DNA of 64,000 nt from the NCBI GenBank assembly GCA_025449115.1, contig JAHLKC010000004.1:186001-250000 (forward strand). Direction: 5' to 3'. Shown piece after piece: positions 1-10,740 of this stretch. The stretch comes from Chytridium lagenaria. Taxonomy: Eukaryota; Chytridiomycota; Chytridiomycetes; Chytridiales; Chytridiaceae. The notes under the pieces are model-generated. The model did no database searches, had not been told where the DNA came from, and worked only from the letters and a program-made list of their open reading frames with translations. Within the stretch, counting starts at the first letter, position 1. Each line of letters starts with the position of its first letter. The position numbers and the translations under genes are program-made.

Positions 1-1
1 C

Positions 2-3000
2 AAAGCGGTCAAGGACTACAACCTGGTCGTTGCCAGGCTTCTCGACTGTGAAGAGAAGATCAAGGACCGCGTGGAGGCATCGGAGGAAGCGGAGGCCTTC
101 TTCACGACAAGAGCGCGTAAGGGGAAGAAACCAGCAGGAAAGGACGCGTCGAAAGGTGGAGATAAAAGGTCAGTGACTTGTTTTAAGTGCAAGAAGATAG
201 GACACTATGCGAACAAGTGTCGCTCTGGGAAGAAGAAGGACTCGGGGGAGTCAAGTGATGATACCTCAGAGAACGAGAGAGATGGTGGTGGTAGGAACCG
301 TCATCGTGGGAAGTGGTGGAAGAAGCGCGCCTCGGACAAGAAGAAGTCTGCAAACACGGCGCGTGCAAGTCCAATTGCCTTTATGGCTATTGTGCGTCAG
401 GTTGACGCGGAGGCTGGGGAAGCCTTGTCGGTTAAGCTGGAGAAGCGGGATAACCGATGGATTCTGGACTCTGGAGCCACTCACCATATGACCTTCTCGA
501 AGGAAGGATTGCGGGGTTACCGCGCCGCGAGCAGCCGCGTAAAAACTGCAGAGCACGGCGAAGGAATACGCGTGGAGGGAGTAGGAGATTTAACCCTCAG
601 CATCAAGGTCGGGAAGGCCACGCAAACGATCACGCTCAAGAACGTACTCTATGTGCCGGAGCTCACGCGTAATCTCATCTCTCTGGGTGCAGCAGCGTCG
701 CGTGGCGTTGTTTTGGAGTCATCCAGCGGCAAGTATCGCCTCAGACACGTCGGATCGAACGACGTGACGGCAGAGTTCAAGGTTGAGGACAACCTATTTT
801 ATCTGGTGCAGCCAGACACCGCAGCAAACACCACGATGGGTGTGAAAAGCCAGTCGCTCAACAGCGCGCAGATTTGGCATCGACGGATGGGTCACATCTC
901 GATGAAGGCGGTGAAGAAGCTTGAAAAATCGGCAACGGGTGTACGCATCACGTTGTATAACGACGACGACGACGTGCTGTGCAAGGGATGCATTGAGGGG
1001 AAGCTTACGCGCTCCTCTCACCCGGAGAGAGTTGAGAAGGACTACAAAGTCTTGGAACGCGTTCACGTGGATTTGGCGGGACCCATGAAGCGGAAGAGCT
1101 TGGGAGGGTCGCGTTACTTCATGGTGGTTGTGGACGCGTCAACGGGTTACTGCAACACGTACATGCTCAAGGAAAAGAAGCAAGCGGTTCAGTACATCAA
1201 GCAGTACAAGAGAGAGGCCGAGGCACTCACAGGTCGACGGATTGACGCGTTGAGATACTCGGAAAGGAACCCTGAGGAGATGGAACGACTTCGAGAAAAG
1301 CCGCATCTCCTGGAGATTGTTGCAGATAACGGTGGGGAATTTAAGAACAAGCAGCTGGAGGCATGGTGCCTGGAGGAAGGCATCAAGCTCACGTTCACCA
1401 TGCCCTACACGCCTCAGCAGAACGGTGTCGCGGAAAGAATGAATCGGTCGCTCATTGAGAAGGCAAAGTGCATGCTTAGCGACGCGAGTCTTGACGACAA
1501 ATTCTGGGGAGAGGCCGTTACGTGTGCCACGTACTTGTACAATCGATCTCCTCGTAAGGATGGGATTTCACCTCTGGAAGGCTTCACGGGAAGGAAGCCT
1601 AACCTGAAACGCGTTCGAATCTTCGGTTGCGCATGTTACGCGCACGTCCCAAAGGAACGACGGAAGAAGATGGAGAAGAACGCGCGCAAATGCATTTTCT
1701 TGGGATATGAGGCAATGGGATATCGCCTTTATGACCCAGTCACGAAGAAAGTAGTGCGCAGCAAGACTGTTGTGTTTGACGAGTTGAACACTGGAGTGTG
1801 GGAAGGACACGACGCAGACGTGTCCACCTGGAAGGTACACAGGAAGCTGCTGGACAAGGTGGGAAGCGATTCAGGGAGTTGGGGGAGCGATGAAGACTCC
1901 GAGGATTCCGAAGATGAGTCATTGAGCTCTGAGGATGATGGAGATAACGCGTCACAGGTCAGTGAAGACAGCGAAGCGTTGGAGGATGATGTCGAGGATG
2001 CTCAGGAAGAGAACGACGCGTCAGAAGAGTTCGAAGACGCGCCAACCTCGCCAAGAAGGACTCCTCAACGCGCTACACGCAGCGTTTCACGTCTCCCGGT
2101 ACCAGCAACACCACCAGCAGAGGAAGGCACTCGTCGTTATTCCCTGAGAGAGAGGAGGCCAGCAAACGCAGAATGGTTTAAGGCTCAAGCCAGGAAATCG
2201 CGCTCCTGCTCCACGTAATCCTGCAGCACACACCGTTACCGTGATGAGTGACGAGGACGTGACAGATCCAGCAACCGTTGAGGACGCGTTGGGACGTGTC
2301 GATTCAGAAGAATGGTTGAAGGCGCTTCAGGAGGAGTACCAGTCGTTGCTGGAGCATCAGACGTGGCGTCTGGTGCCTCGACCAAAGGGCAAGCACATCA
2401 TCAAGAGTGGATGGGTGCTCCGTTACAAGCGAAAGGAAAACGGCTCCGTGGAAAGAAGAAAAGCTCGATTCGTTGCGAAGGGATATTCGCAGAAAGAAGG
2501 CGTGGACTACTTGGAGACTTACGCGCCAGTGATGAAAGGGGCGACCTTTCGGACAGCACTCGCGGTGGCAGCTCACGAGGGGATGGTGTTACGCCAATAC
2601 GACGTCAAGACGGCGTTTCTCAACGGCAATCTCAAGGAGGAGATATACATCGAGCAACCAGAGGGTTTTGTGATTGTTGGGAAGGAAGACTGGGTTTGTC
2701 TTCTCTTGAAGACCTTGTACGGTTTGAAGCAATCACCTCTTGGATGGAACGAGGTGTTGGATGAGTTTCTCATCTCGATAGGCTTCACACGTTCGCTCTC
2801 GGATCCCTGTCTTTACTACCGACGCAACGGCGAGAGGTTATCGTTACTGGTTGTCTATGTTGACGACCTAGTGCACGCGTGTCCTGATCAGGAAGAGGCA
2901 GACGCGTTTCAAGACGATCTCAAGCGTCGGTTTACGGTCACAAGCCAGGGGGAGCCAAGATACGCGGTTGGAACCCAAGTTCGCTACAATCAACACGAGA

Positions 3001-3861
3001 GGTGTGCGTATCAAGCAGGAGGCCTATATCATCTCGATGATGAAGAAGCTACGAGTGCCAGAAGGACATCTCAAGAAGCTTCCGCTAAGGCCAGGAACGC
3101 GTCTCAGACGCGTTGAAGACAACGAGACTCCATTGGAAGAAGTGGAGGGACTAGCCTATCGAACTGTGGTCGGTTCATTGATGTACGCGATGGTTAATTC
3201 GCGTCCCGACGTGGCATTTGCAGTTGGAATGCTGGCGCGCTACCAGGCGCGTCCTGGACACGAGCACTGGGAGTGTGCTCGTGATTTAGTCGGGTATTTA
3301 CAGTTGACGCGTAGCTTGGGCATAAGCTATTCGCGTCAAGGGAACAAGTTGAAGCTTGAAGGATTCAGCGACGCGGATCTTGGGAACGATCCGGACGAGA
3401 AGAAGTCAATCAGTGGATTCGTCATCATGCTGAATGGAGGAGCTGTGATGTGGGGTGCGCGTAAACAAGCGTCAGTAGCTGTTTCCAGCGCAGAGGCCGA
3501 GTATGTCGCGTTGAGTGAGGCATCGTCGGAGCTCATCTGGTTGAAGCAGCTCCTGGAGGAGATAGGATACTCCTTTGACGATCCACCAACGCTTTGGTGT
3601 GATAACACGGCAGCAGAGGCCATTGCAAAGAACCCCATCATCAGCTCGAGGACGCGACACGTGGATCTTCGGTTCCACGCGGTTAGAGATCGCGTTGCCA
3701 AGCGTTTGCTTCAGGTGGAGCACATTGGAACCAAGGAACAGCCTGCAGACATGCTCACGAAGGGGCTGGCGCGTAGAGACCTGGAGAGGTGTCGTGAACG
3801 CGTGGGGATGGTAGTCGTTGATGATGATGCTTCAGAGATGGGGGAGCCAGAGAAGTCGTGA
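2..3861 (+). CDS. Copia Gag-Pol polyprotein (partial, two frameshifts)
   Basis: The frame is open from base 2, so the protein begins upstream. Domains in order: zinc knuckle CFKCKKIGHYANKC (about 180-225); aspartic protease with WILDSGATHHM (about 460-490); GAG-pre-integrase with an H..H..C..C set around HRRMGH and CKGC (about 870-1005); integrase core with DLAGPM, DNGGEF and NGVAERMNRS giving the D,D,E triad (about 1060-1460); an acidic Ser/Glu/Asp-rich linker (1860-2060); reverse transcriptase with YVDD (about 2860); RNase H to the TAG-free end at 3861. The frame changes near 2200 (before a TAA at 2216) and again near 2970, each repairable by a single-base shift. Ty1-type programmed frameshifting is possible at the first site, but there is no recognisable slippery context, so indels are more likely. 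Confidence 0.93.
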
Positions 3862-3885
3862 GTAAAGTTCACGAAAGGGGGAGAA

Positions 3886-4387
3886 TGTTGGGTTTCGCTC
3901 ACTTGACTCACGAGGACGCGTCAGGATCACTCGCACCATTAGTCCGCGGCGTCGGGCGCAACACTAGAGTGCTCTGGAATTTACGCGTCGTTAGAGTTGA
4001 GCGCGAACGCGCCCACTGGACTTCTCATTTACATTCTGGACTCATTTGAATTTCCACTTTGATTTACCTTCCTTGATTGGTTTATTTTCTTTATGCCACT
4101 TTAATTATAATCTACCTGTTTGTGATTGGATATTCCCTTCTAGCCTTTATTCCCTTTGTTCCCGTCAAGGCTCTCTGATTTGTTTATCTTTGTAGTGGAG
4201 AGTTTAACGCGTGAGTGTACGCGTCTCCGATAGGTTTACCTTTGTGTTGTCTTTCCTCTTTACTTGTTCGTTTTGTTTCAGTATTTAAAGACTCGTGTTT
4301 GAGTTGAAATAAATTAAGAACGTTGTTCGAGCAAAAGTGCGTTTAACTTTGTTTTAATTGAGCCCCGTGAACAACAAGTATTCAACA
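3886..4387 (+). repeat. 3' LTR of copia element (family 1)
   Basis: Begins TGTTGGG directly after the purine tract and ends TTCAACA, giving TG...CA termini. It is repeated almost perfectly in reverse orientation at 6586-7094. It holds four ACGCGT boxes (3916, 3983, 4207, 4219). Just downstream, TTGGGTATCAAGAC resembles a copia initiator-Met primer-binding site, so this LTR might also be, or have been, the 5' LTR of another copy. Confidence 0.92.
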
Positions 4388-4534
4388 CTTGGGTATCAAG
4401 ACAAGCGCCAGGCAACCCCGACCACGAAGTCTTGACAAGTCAGGTTTCACTCCGGCGAATCTCTCAAGCGGTGTTGCATCTTGTTCGTGTGTTCGGGTTG
4501 GTGATCGGTTAATGAGGTAAGCTGCAGACATTTG
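4388..4534. other. Junction between two copia copies, PBS-like sequence
   Basis: About 150 bp between the end of the + strand LTR and the truncated 3' end of the - strand copia copy. The left part carries TTGGGTATCAAGAC immediately after the LTR end, which resembles a tRNA-iMet primer-binding site. No coding potential is visible. This is where the two elements were joined. Confidence 0.5.
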
Positions 4535-4551
4535 AAGAACTTAACATGCTT

Positions 4552-5504
4552 TTAGACCTCTCGTTCAAGGTCCTGTTCATCCGTTCGGCAACACCGTTCT
4601 GTTGCGGCGTGTACGGCATGGTGAAAGTAAGTCGAATCCCATGCTCTAAACACCAATCTTTCATTTGCTTGTTGTGGAATTTCGCCATCGTTGTCTACCA
4701 CTAATTCAATGAGCTTCCTGTTGATTTTCTTCTCGGCTTCTTCTTTGAAACTTTTTATGTACTTGAACGACTCATTCTCCTTCTTGCACAGATAAACGGT
4801 AACGTAGTTTGTTGCGCTATCGACAATAGTAAGAAAGTAACGTGCGCCACCATTTGACGCGGTTTTCATAGGTCCAACGATATCGACATGGATTTTCTCA
4901 AGAGGGTCTTTGGCCTTCAACTCATTGGGTTTGTCAGGAAATGATGTCCTTGTCATTTTCCCATAAACACATCCCTCACAAAGATAAGTGTCTTCTTCAT
5001 TCGTCATGTTAACCCCCTTCGCTACCTTCGTTACTTCTTCACTCCCTTCTTTCCTATGTGACCTATCCGCAAGTGCCATTGGTGCGGTGTCAGTGACCTC
5101 TCAGCTTTTGCCGTGGCAGTGCTTGGCTTGAATTCAATCACTTGATCAAGGTAGATGAGGTTCTCTTTGCTGCTGTAGGTAAACGTTGCAAGTGCTTGCG
5201 CTGACGGTTCTTTCTTTGGTTTAAGGTCGTATCCGTCATCCTTCGGAAAGATGTCAAGATCCTTCTTTCTCGCCATCCCAAGCGAGATCAGGTATCGTCC
5301 AATATTTGGTACGTATAAGACGTTCTTGAGTATTAACGTTCCGGTTCTTTTGCCGTTTATAATCTTCACTTCACAGTCACCCAACTCCACGGGATTCAAG
5401 GTTGCTGTTGTTGTCGGCAGTGCTGATGTTGGATGGAGCGGTAGTTTGACAGGATGTTGCGCTGGAACGTCATGTGGTGAGTGGCTCCAGAGTCTAACAT
5501 CCAT
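4552..5504 (-). pseudogene. Copia protease-integrase fragment
   Basis: Two overlapping frames on the minus strand. The first (5504-5031) starts at the protease (LWSHSPHDV, after a frame break in the W.LDSGAT motif) and runs to the GAG-pre-integrase motif HQWHLRIGHIGKKGVKK. The second (5079-4552) has CEGCVYGKMTRTSF and the integrase core with HVDIVGPM and VDNDGE, then loses frame. TPQQNGVAERMNRTL is still readable at about 4560-4610 in another frame. The piece lacks RT and RNase H and cannot encode a functional polyprotein. Confidence 0.85.
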
Positions 5505-6088
5505 CTAGTGTCTCTAGGCTGCGGACCGCCTTCCGAACTCATGTTGACGGTAGGTACTGCTGCAACGAATACCACAGGATTTTCTCCGTTGTTGTTGTTC
5601 TGATTGTTGTTTTGGTTTGCCAGGTTTGCGTTAGGTCCTCGATTCCAACCACCTCGGCCTCGACCTCCTCTTCCGCGTCCTCCTCGACCACGGAAACCTC
5701 CGCACCCTCTTCCACGGAAACCTCCGCGCCCTCTTCCACGAAAAAGGCCTCTTCCTGCCAGCAGCAGGTTGAGCTTGAGGTTCGTTATATCTTTCGTTTC
5801 TGTTGTCGTTGTTTCTTCTCGCGCTCCAGGAGTCTCTTGCTAGGTGACCTTTCTTTCCGCAGTTGTAGCATTCTCGGTCCTCACCGCTGCTGTGTCTTTG
5901 TTGCTGGTTGTTGTAGCGTCCCGCAGCATGAGCCTGGGCGCCTTCGTTGTCTTCATTTTCTTTCTTTCTCTCGTTCAGTTTTGTTTCATGGTCTAACAGC
6001 TTTCCGAGGACATAGGCATAGCCAGCCTTGGCTTTGGGTTCGTTCTCAAGAAGGTTGACTATGGTGTCGTATGCTTCAGGGAGGGTCG

Positions 6089-6565
6089 TCAGGAGGATGG
6101 AGATGTGTTTTGCGGGGCTGCCGGGTCCTCCCCCGCAGCCTTCAGTTGCTGAATGGTTGACGAGACCTCCGCGATGTAAGTCTTCAAGTCGTCTTCTTCT
6201 TTCATCTTCAAGTTCGTGAGTTTGCGTCTAATCGCATTTCTGTTCGTCTGAGCCTTTCTCTCATAGGTCTCGATGATTTTATCCCAAGTCGCCTTGGCCG
6301 TATGTTCGTCCTGTATCAATGGTAGGATGATGTCGTGAACTCTTGATTCGATTCTTGCTTTTGTTTTCATGTCCAGGTCTTCTTCTTCTAGCCTAGTCTT
6401 CTTTTTGGCATTTGTAGGCGTGTCAACGACTGCATAGGGTATCCAGCCCTTATCGACGATCTTCCAAAGGCCTTTGCCTTTCAAGTACTCGATCATGCGG
6501 TACTTCCAGATGTGGAACTGTGTCCCATCAAACATCACAGGTTTGTCGTCATTCTCTTTCGTCAT
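6089..6565 (-). CDS. Copia Gag, N-terminal part
   Basis: Starts with ATG at 6565, about 20 bp after the LTR end. The product begins MTKENDDKPVMFDG and contains FHIWKYRMIEYLK, the usual start of copia Gag (DUF4219/UBN2 type), followed by a helical region with WDKIIETYERK. The frame is lost near 6090. The following stretch (about 5540-6060) carries Gly/Arg-rich and CCHC-like sequence in other frames. Confidence 0.85.
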   Translation of the reverse strand: MTKENDDKPVMFDGTQFHIWKYRMIEYLKGKGLWKIVDKGWIPYAVVDTPTNAKKKTRLEEEDLDMKTKARIESRVHDIILPLIQDEHTAKATWDKIIETYERKAQTNRNAIRRKLTNLKMKEEDDLKTYIAEVSSTIQQLKAAGEDPAAPQNTSPSS

Positions 6566-6585
6566 CTTCTCGTGTTGACAGCTTT

Positions 6586-7094
6586 TGTTGAATACTTGTT
6601 GTTCACGGGGCTCAATTCAAACAAAGTTAAACGCACTTTTGCTCGAACAACGTTCTTAATTTATTTCGACTCAACAAAACACGAGTCTTTAAATACTCAA
6701 ACGAAACGAACAGGTAAAGAGGAAAGACAACACAAAGGTAAACCTATCGGAGACGCGTACACTCACGCGTTAAACTCTCCACTACTAAGATAAACAAATC
6801 AGAAAGCCTTGACGGGAACAAAGGGAATAAAGGCTAGAAGGGAATGTCCAATCACAAACAGGTAGAATTATAATTAAACTGGCATAAAGAAAATAAACCA
6901 ATTAAGGAAGGTAAATCAAAGTGGGAAGTTCAAATGAGTCCAGAATGTAGATGAGAAGTCCAGTGGGCGCGTTCGCGCTTAACTCTAACGACGAGTAAAT
7001 TCCAGAGCACTCTAGTGTTGCGCCCAACGCCGCGGACTAATGGTGCGAGTGATCCTGACGCGTCCTCGTGAGTCAAGTGAGCGAAACCCCAACA
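6586..7094 (-). repeat. 5' LTR of minus-strand copia copy (family 1)
   Basis: Reverse complement of the 3886-4387 LTR with a handful of substitutions and small indels; on the minus strand it begins TGTTGGGG and ends TTCAACA. It carries three ACGCGT boxes (6753, 6765, 7058). Confidence 0.93.
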
Positions 7095-7191
7095 GCTTTC
7101 TTTGTTGGGATGATCGCTCTTTCTCTTTTACTCTTCGGCCCTCAAATGGATTGATTCACTCCTCCTTCCAACCAGGTGAAGTGCTACCACT

Positions 7192-7593
7192 TGTTAGGGT
7201 TACGTGGCTCAAATGTAATTAAATATAAAGAATTAATAAAGTGAATAAACTATAAAATGATGATGGAGTCTCCAGAGGTGACAGTAAGCTAATAACTATG
7301 AAACTTCCATATATTGATGTTAACTTCTTTTTCGCAATACATGTAGAAGGTGGGGATTTACAACAGAACTCATGACCCGTAAATCCCTCCTATTACGTAT
7401 CATAAAACAAACATAAAATGATAAAGTTTGGGATTAACGCATCCTCAAATGGCATGAGGAGCTCAATACAACTAATCAAATCAAAACTTAAATTAACGCG
7501 TAAACGAAAAACAAAGTTCGGGGAAAAACAACTTAGATGAAATACGAATGTGGGTGAGTGAAAGAAAATAGAAAGATGATAAACCCAACACAC
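7192..7593 (-). repeat. LTR, family 2, copy A (probable solo LTR)
   Basis: On the minus strand it starts TGTTGGGTTTATC and ends CCCTAACA. It is closely similar to 7952-8349 over its whole length, including the shared segments around GGAGTCTCCAGAGG and AATCCCTCCT. No coding sequence of the same element adjoins it, so it is probably a solo LTR. It carries one ACGCGT. Confidence 0.8.
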
Positions 7594-7599
7594 TGTTTC

Positions 7600-7934
7600 T
7601 TGCCTGAACTTCTGATTTTAAAGTTATTATTCGTTTTGCTGCTCATACCATTTGTGTCAGCGTTAATCCCCGCACGTAAATTCCTGCGCGTGACTTGGTT
7701 AAGTTACTTCACATGTTTGTTGTGACATGAGGGATGAACGGGTCATGAGACCTTCTTAGCTTGGAGTGCCACCTCATATTTACCTGTAGTGTTTTGGAAG
7801 CGTTAATATAAGACATTAGTTGTCATCAGTATTATTCAGTAGTCACCTCTGGAGACCTCGGCACCAGTTTACATTCGTTATTATTAGTTTATTAGTTATT
7901 CCGTGTTATAACAAGAGCCCCAAAAACCCCTACA
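7600..7934 (+). repeat. Diverged LTR, family 2, opposite orientation (copy C)
   Basis: Contains, in + orientation, blocks that match the family 2 LTRs in reverse: GGGTCATGAG, CACCTCTGGAGAC and a terminal run ending CCCCTACA. It is clearly more diverged and its left boundary is uncertain. Confidence 0.55.
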
Positions 7935-7951
7935 GTATTCACCACGGCATC

Positions 7952-8349
7952 TGTAGGGGTTACAGGGCTCAAATGTAACTTAAGTAAAATAAACTAATAA
8001 AGTAAAAATAACCTATAAATGATGATGATGGAGTCTCCAGAGGCACAGTTAGCAATTAACGATGAAACTTCCATCTATTGATAATACTACTTTAGCTCAA
8101 TACATGTAAGGGTGAGGATTTCCAACAGATCTCATGATCTGTCAATCCCTCCTTTCTTGTATCATAAAACAAACATAAATAATAAAGCTTAGGGATTAAC
8201 GCATCCTCAAACGAAATGAGGAGCTCAACATAAACTGGTCAACTCAAATTCAAATAACGCGTAAATAAAATAAGTGCAGGGGCAAAAGAACTTAGACAGA
8301 ATAAGAATGTGAGTGAGTAAAACAAAAAAGAAAAATGAAGAATCCAGCA
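7952..8349 (-). repeat. 3' LTR, family 2, copy B
   Basis: On the minus strand it starts TGCTGGATTC immediately after a purine tract (GAGGGGGAGAA, 8350-8360) and ends CCCCTACA. It therefore is the 3' LTR of the decayed copia pol to its right. It has one ACGCGT at 8257. Confidence 0.85.
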
Positions 8350-9530
8350 TTCTCCCCCTCAGCTTTCTAATCTTGCAGTTTTTAGTCAACCACTAGGATG
8401 ATTCCAAACTTTGCTCGCAATTCTTCAAATTGTGTGCGCGGTAAAACTTTTGTAAACAAGTCTGAAGGTTGTTCCTTCATGTTCAGATACTCCACGCGTA
8501 TTTTTTTTCGCGATACCTCGGTCCCTGATGACATGAAATCTTCCATCCACATGTTGAGAACTTTGTGAAATTATTTGGGTGCTTGCAAGGGAGGTTGCCA
8601 TAGTGTTGTCACCATATATTACCGGTGGTTGTTAGACGTATAACCCAACTCCCCCAGAAGTTGGCTAACCCCGATCATATGCAACGATGCTTCACTCAGA
8701 AAAACATATTCAGCCTTGGCAGTAGACTGAGCCGTTGTTGCTTGCTTTTGTGTTTCCCACACAACAGCTCCCCATTCAGGATGAAGCCACTCGTAGACTC
8801 ATGTCTTCTGGATCCGTTCCCATGTCGTCATGTGCATATCCTACCAATTCCGATTTGTCTCTACAAGTGTACTGAGCTCCCAGTTGCTTTGTTTGCTGTA
8901 AGTATCCACAAGTTTGGTAAACCGCATCCCAAGATAAGGATTCTCTTGAAATCCCGCGCTCATTTGGAATGCAAATGCAATATCAGGTCTTGTAGCAATC
9001 ATTGCATGTATCAAGGATCCAGTGTTTGTTGGTATCCTTGATTCTTCTCGTTGTTTTTGTAACTTGTCCTTCCATGTTCTTTAGGAGTTTCTTGACGGCA
9101 TCCATTGCAGTTTGTAGCTTGGTGCTAATGTACTCCACGTGTGTTTTCTTCTAGTTTCCTCTCTCTTGAATTACCTGGAACATTTCATCCACATGATGTG
9201 AACTTAAAGATTTATTGGAGTATTAGCAGAACTCCTTGCAGTAGTATTATCCCATAGATCACAGGGTTTGTTAAAACATCATGATTTTTTCCTTCTCACA
9301 ATCATTTCTGCCTTGCCAACCCATCACATAGCTAAATTTGCGGTTTGTATTCCACAGTCATGTCTGATGAAGTGCATTTCTGATCTGTCTAATGTGACTT
9401 TTGTTGTTCTTCTTATGTCTCTATTCATTCTTTCAAGTGTACAGAAACCTGACCTCATCTACCTCCTCTTCTCCAGATTCTCAATCATTTACAATGGTGT
9501 CAATTTTACTTCCTCCAGGACTCAATAAAT
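8350..9530 (-). pseudogene. Decayed copia pol, RNase H and integrase remnants
   Basis: Reading leftwards on the minus strand, RNase H ends with FTKVLPRTQFEELRAKFG, then a stop just before the purine tract (about 8390-8480). Upstream are SQLLGELGY and DNTMATSLA (8560-8690), the typical copia RNase H end. Around 9360-9440 an ERMNR motif and a diverged integrase stretch can be read. Stops and frame changes are everywhere. The order is collapsed: RT between 9050 and 9350 is barely recognisable. Confidence 0.75.
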
Positions 9531-10329
9531 CTGTTGTGTAATCAGGTAGATCCAAGTCGCTCCTCCATTAAACCTTCTTCTCAAATTTTGATTCCCAATC
9601 TTTACCTCTGCTCCAAACATATCTTTGTTAATATCACAACAACAAGCTTATTCTCCGTTAAATCTCAATTGCTATATCCCAACAGTTCAATTACACAACA
9701 AATGGACTTTGCTTTGGGATCAAACACTTGCGCAAACACCTCCACCCTCTCAACTAGACAGGTCTGGCTTCACACTAGCAAACTTCTCAAGTGTGGTTAC
9801 TTCTCCAAATTATTAACTTGCAATTTAATACTGCTGTAAGTGGTTTTTTGCCTCTTCACCTGTGAAGCCTTTCAAATCATCATCCTCTGTCAGCAGACTG
9901 CATCATCTTCTAGGTACCCACTCTTGCTGACGGCAACCTGCTTTGTCAATTGCCACTAATTAGTGATAGGCCCGCAACGTATGCCAAAATCATTAATCTT
10001 GTTGTTTAGTATGACATCATTCACATGGCTGATGGCTAATAAGGACATGTGAAGAGTTACATTATTCACAGGGCCAATGGCTCGCAAGGACATTTTGCCT
10101 AAGTCTGTTAAGTTCCATTATATCCCACGGTGACGCGTACATTTACATGGCATATTGATCCTCCCTTCTTTTCCCTCTGGGTTTTCTATATATATACCTT
10201 TTCCCCACATTTAAAGAGTTTTAATTGAAGAAGGTGCGCGCATATGTGCTGTTTATGTGTGTGTACATATGTTGTGTCTATTATTTATTTTTATTTTTTT
10301 TTATTACTTTAATATGAGAGATTTCTTGA
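9531..10329. other. Decayed repeat-like DNA, no gene seen
   Basis: AT-rich sequence with no supportable ORF. A TATATATATACC box sits at about 10187-10198, followed by CCCCACATTTAAAGAG. This could be a remnant promoter or LTR of the neighbouring decayed ORF, but no terminal repeats were found. Confidence 0.3.
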
Positions 10330-10740
10330 TCAAATTTGTACCTGTTGAATTAAGTAGTTGATATTGAGTTGATTCGCCATCCTCTGTCTCAAGCGCGTGG
10401 CCTCGCCGTGATCTCCCTTCACTCCTTCTTGGATGGCAGCCCACCCCTCTACCCCCTGCCACCTGGTGAAGCCGCAATCCAGCTGTTTGAAGCAGAAGGC
10501 TGCGATGGCAGCCTAAGGGTCCTCCTCATTGTCAGTGTCCTTTAGCTTAGGCTTGGTCGGCTACATTCCACCTCTGATGATCCCCAAGCCAGTGATCGAC
10601 GCTGCAGGCAGGTGATGAGTGAGGTTACCCTGTGCCAGCTTGTGAGGCAACAAGATAATCACGTTCCAAAAGGTGCCATAGCAGGAAGGCAAGTAGGCTT
10701 TCAGCACTCCCCAATCGCCAGGAGACAATCTGGTGCTCAT
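10330..10740 (-). pseudogene. Decayed ORF of unknown, probably transposon, origin
   Basis: From an ATG at 10740 the minus strand reads about 130 codons (MSTRLSPGDWGVLKAYLPSC...) interrupted by only two TAG codons (near 10564 and 10515). It ends at a stop near 10330. The first half is hydrophobic and aromatic; the second half contains EGWAAIQEGVKGDHGEATRL and QRMANQLNINYL. No domain is recognised. Position among decayed LTR elements and the low stop density suggest a recently dead retroelement gene. Confidence 0.4.

Larger units (their letters stand above)
1..4387 (+). mobile_element. Ty1/copia LTR retrotransposon, 5' end outside window
   Basis: Copia-type element entering from the left edge. 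The order seen is gag end with CCHC knuckle, protease, GAG-pre-integrase, integrase, reverse transcriptase, RNase H, a purine-rich tract (about 3874-3884) and one LTR. The order integrase before RT is diagnostic of Ty1/copia rather than Ty3/gypsy. The upstream LTR and the gag start lie outside the window. Two reading-frame breaks (about 2200 and 2970) interrupt an otherwise intact polyprotein, so the copy is young in sequence but may be inactive, or the breaks may be consensus errors. Confidence 0.95.
4535..7094 (-). mobile_element. Second Ty1/copia copy, truncated in integrase
   Basis: The copy runs right to left: 5' LTR (7094-6586), gag start (ATG at 6565), zinc-knuckle and Arg/Gly-rich zone, protease, GAG-pre-integrase and the integrase core. 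It stops shortly after the NGVAERMNR motif (about 4543). RT, RNase H and the 3' LTR are missing. Several frame breaks occur between 4680 and 6090. The LTR is nearly identical to the one at 3886-4387, but the gag/integrase proteins differ clearly from the + strand element. Confidence 0.9.

Noticed and set aside
2190..2245. Programmed frameshift between copia integrase and RT
   Set aside because: No heptamer or slippery codon pair recognised, and similar one-base breaks occur in host housekeeping genes, so an indel is simpler.
5604..6058. Pro/Arg- and Ser-rich plus-strand ORFs
   Set aside because: Antisense to the Gly/Arg-rich Gag zone of the minus-strand copia copy.
8625..9839. Plus-strand ORFs of 60-140 codons over the decayed pol
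   Set aside because: They are antisense shadows of the minus-strand copia RNase H/integrase remnants.
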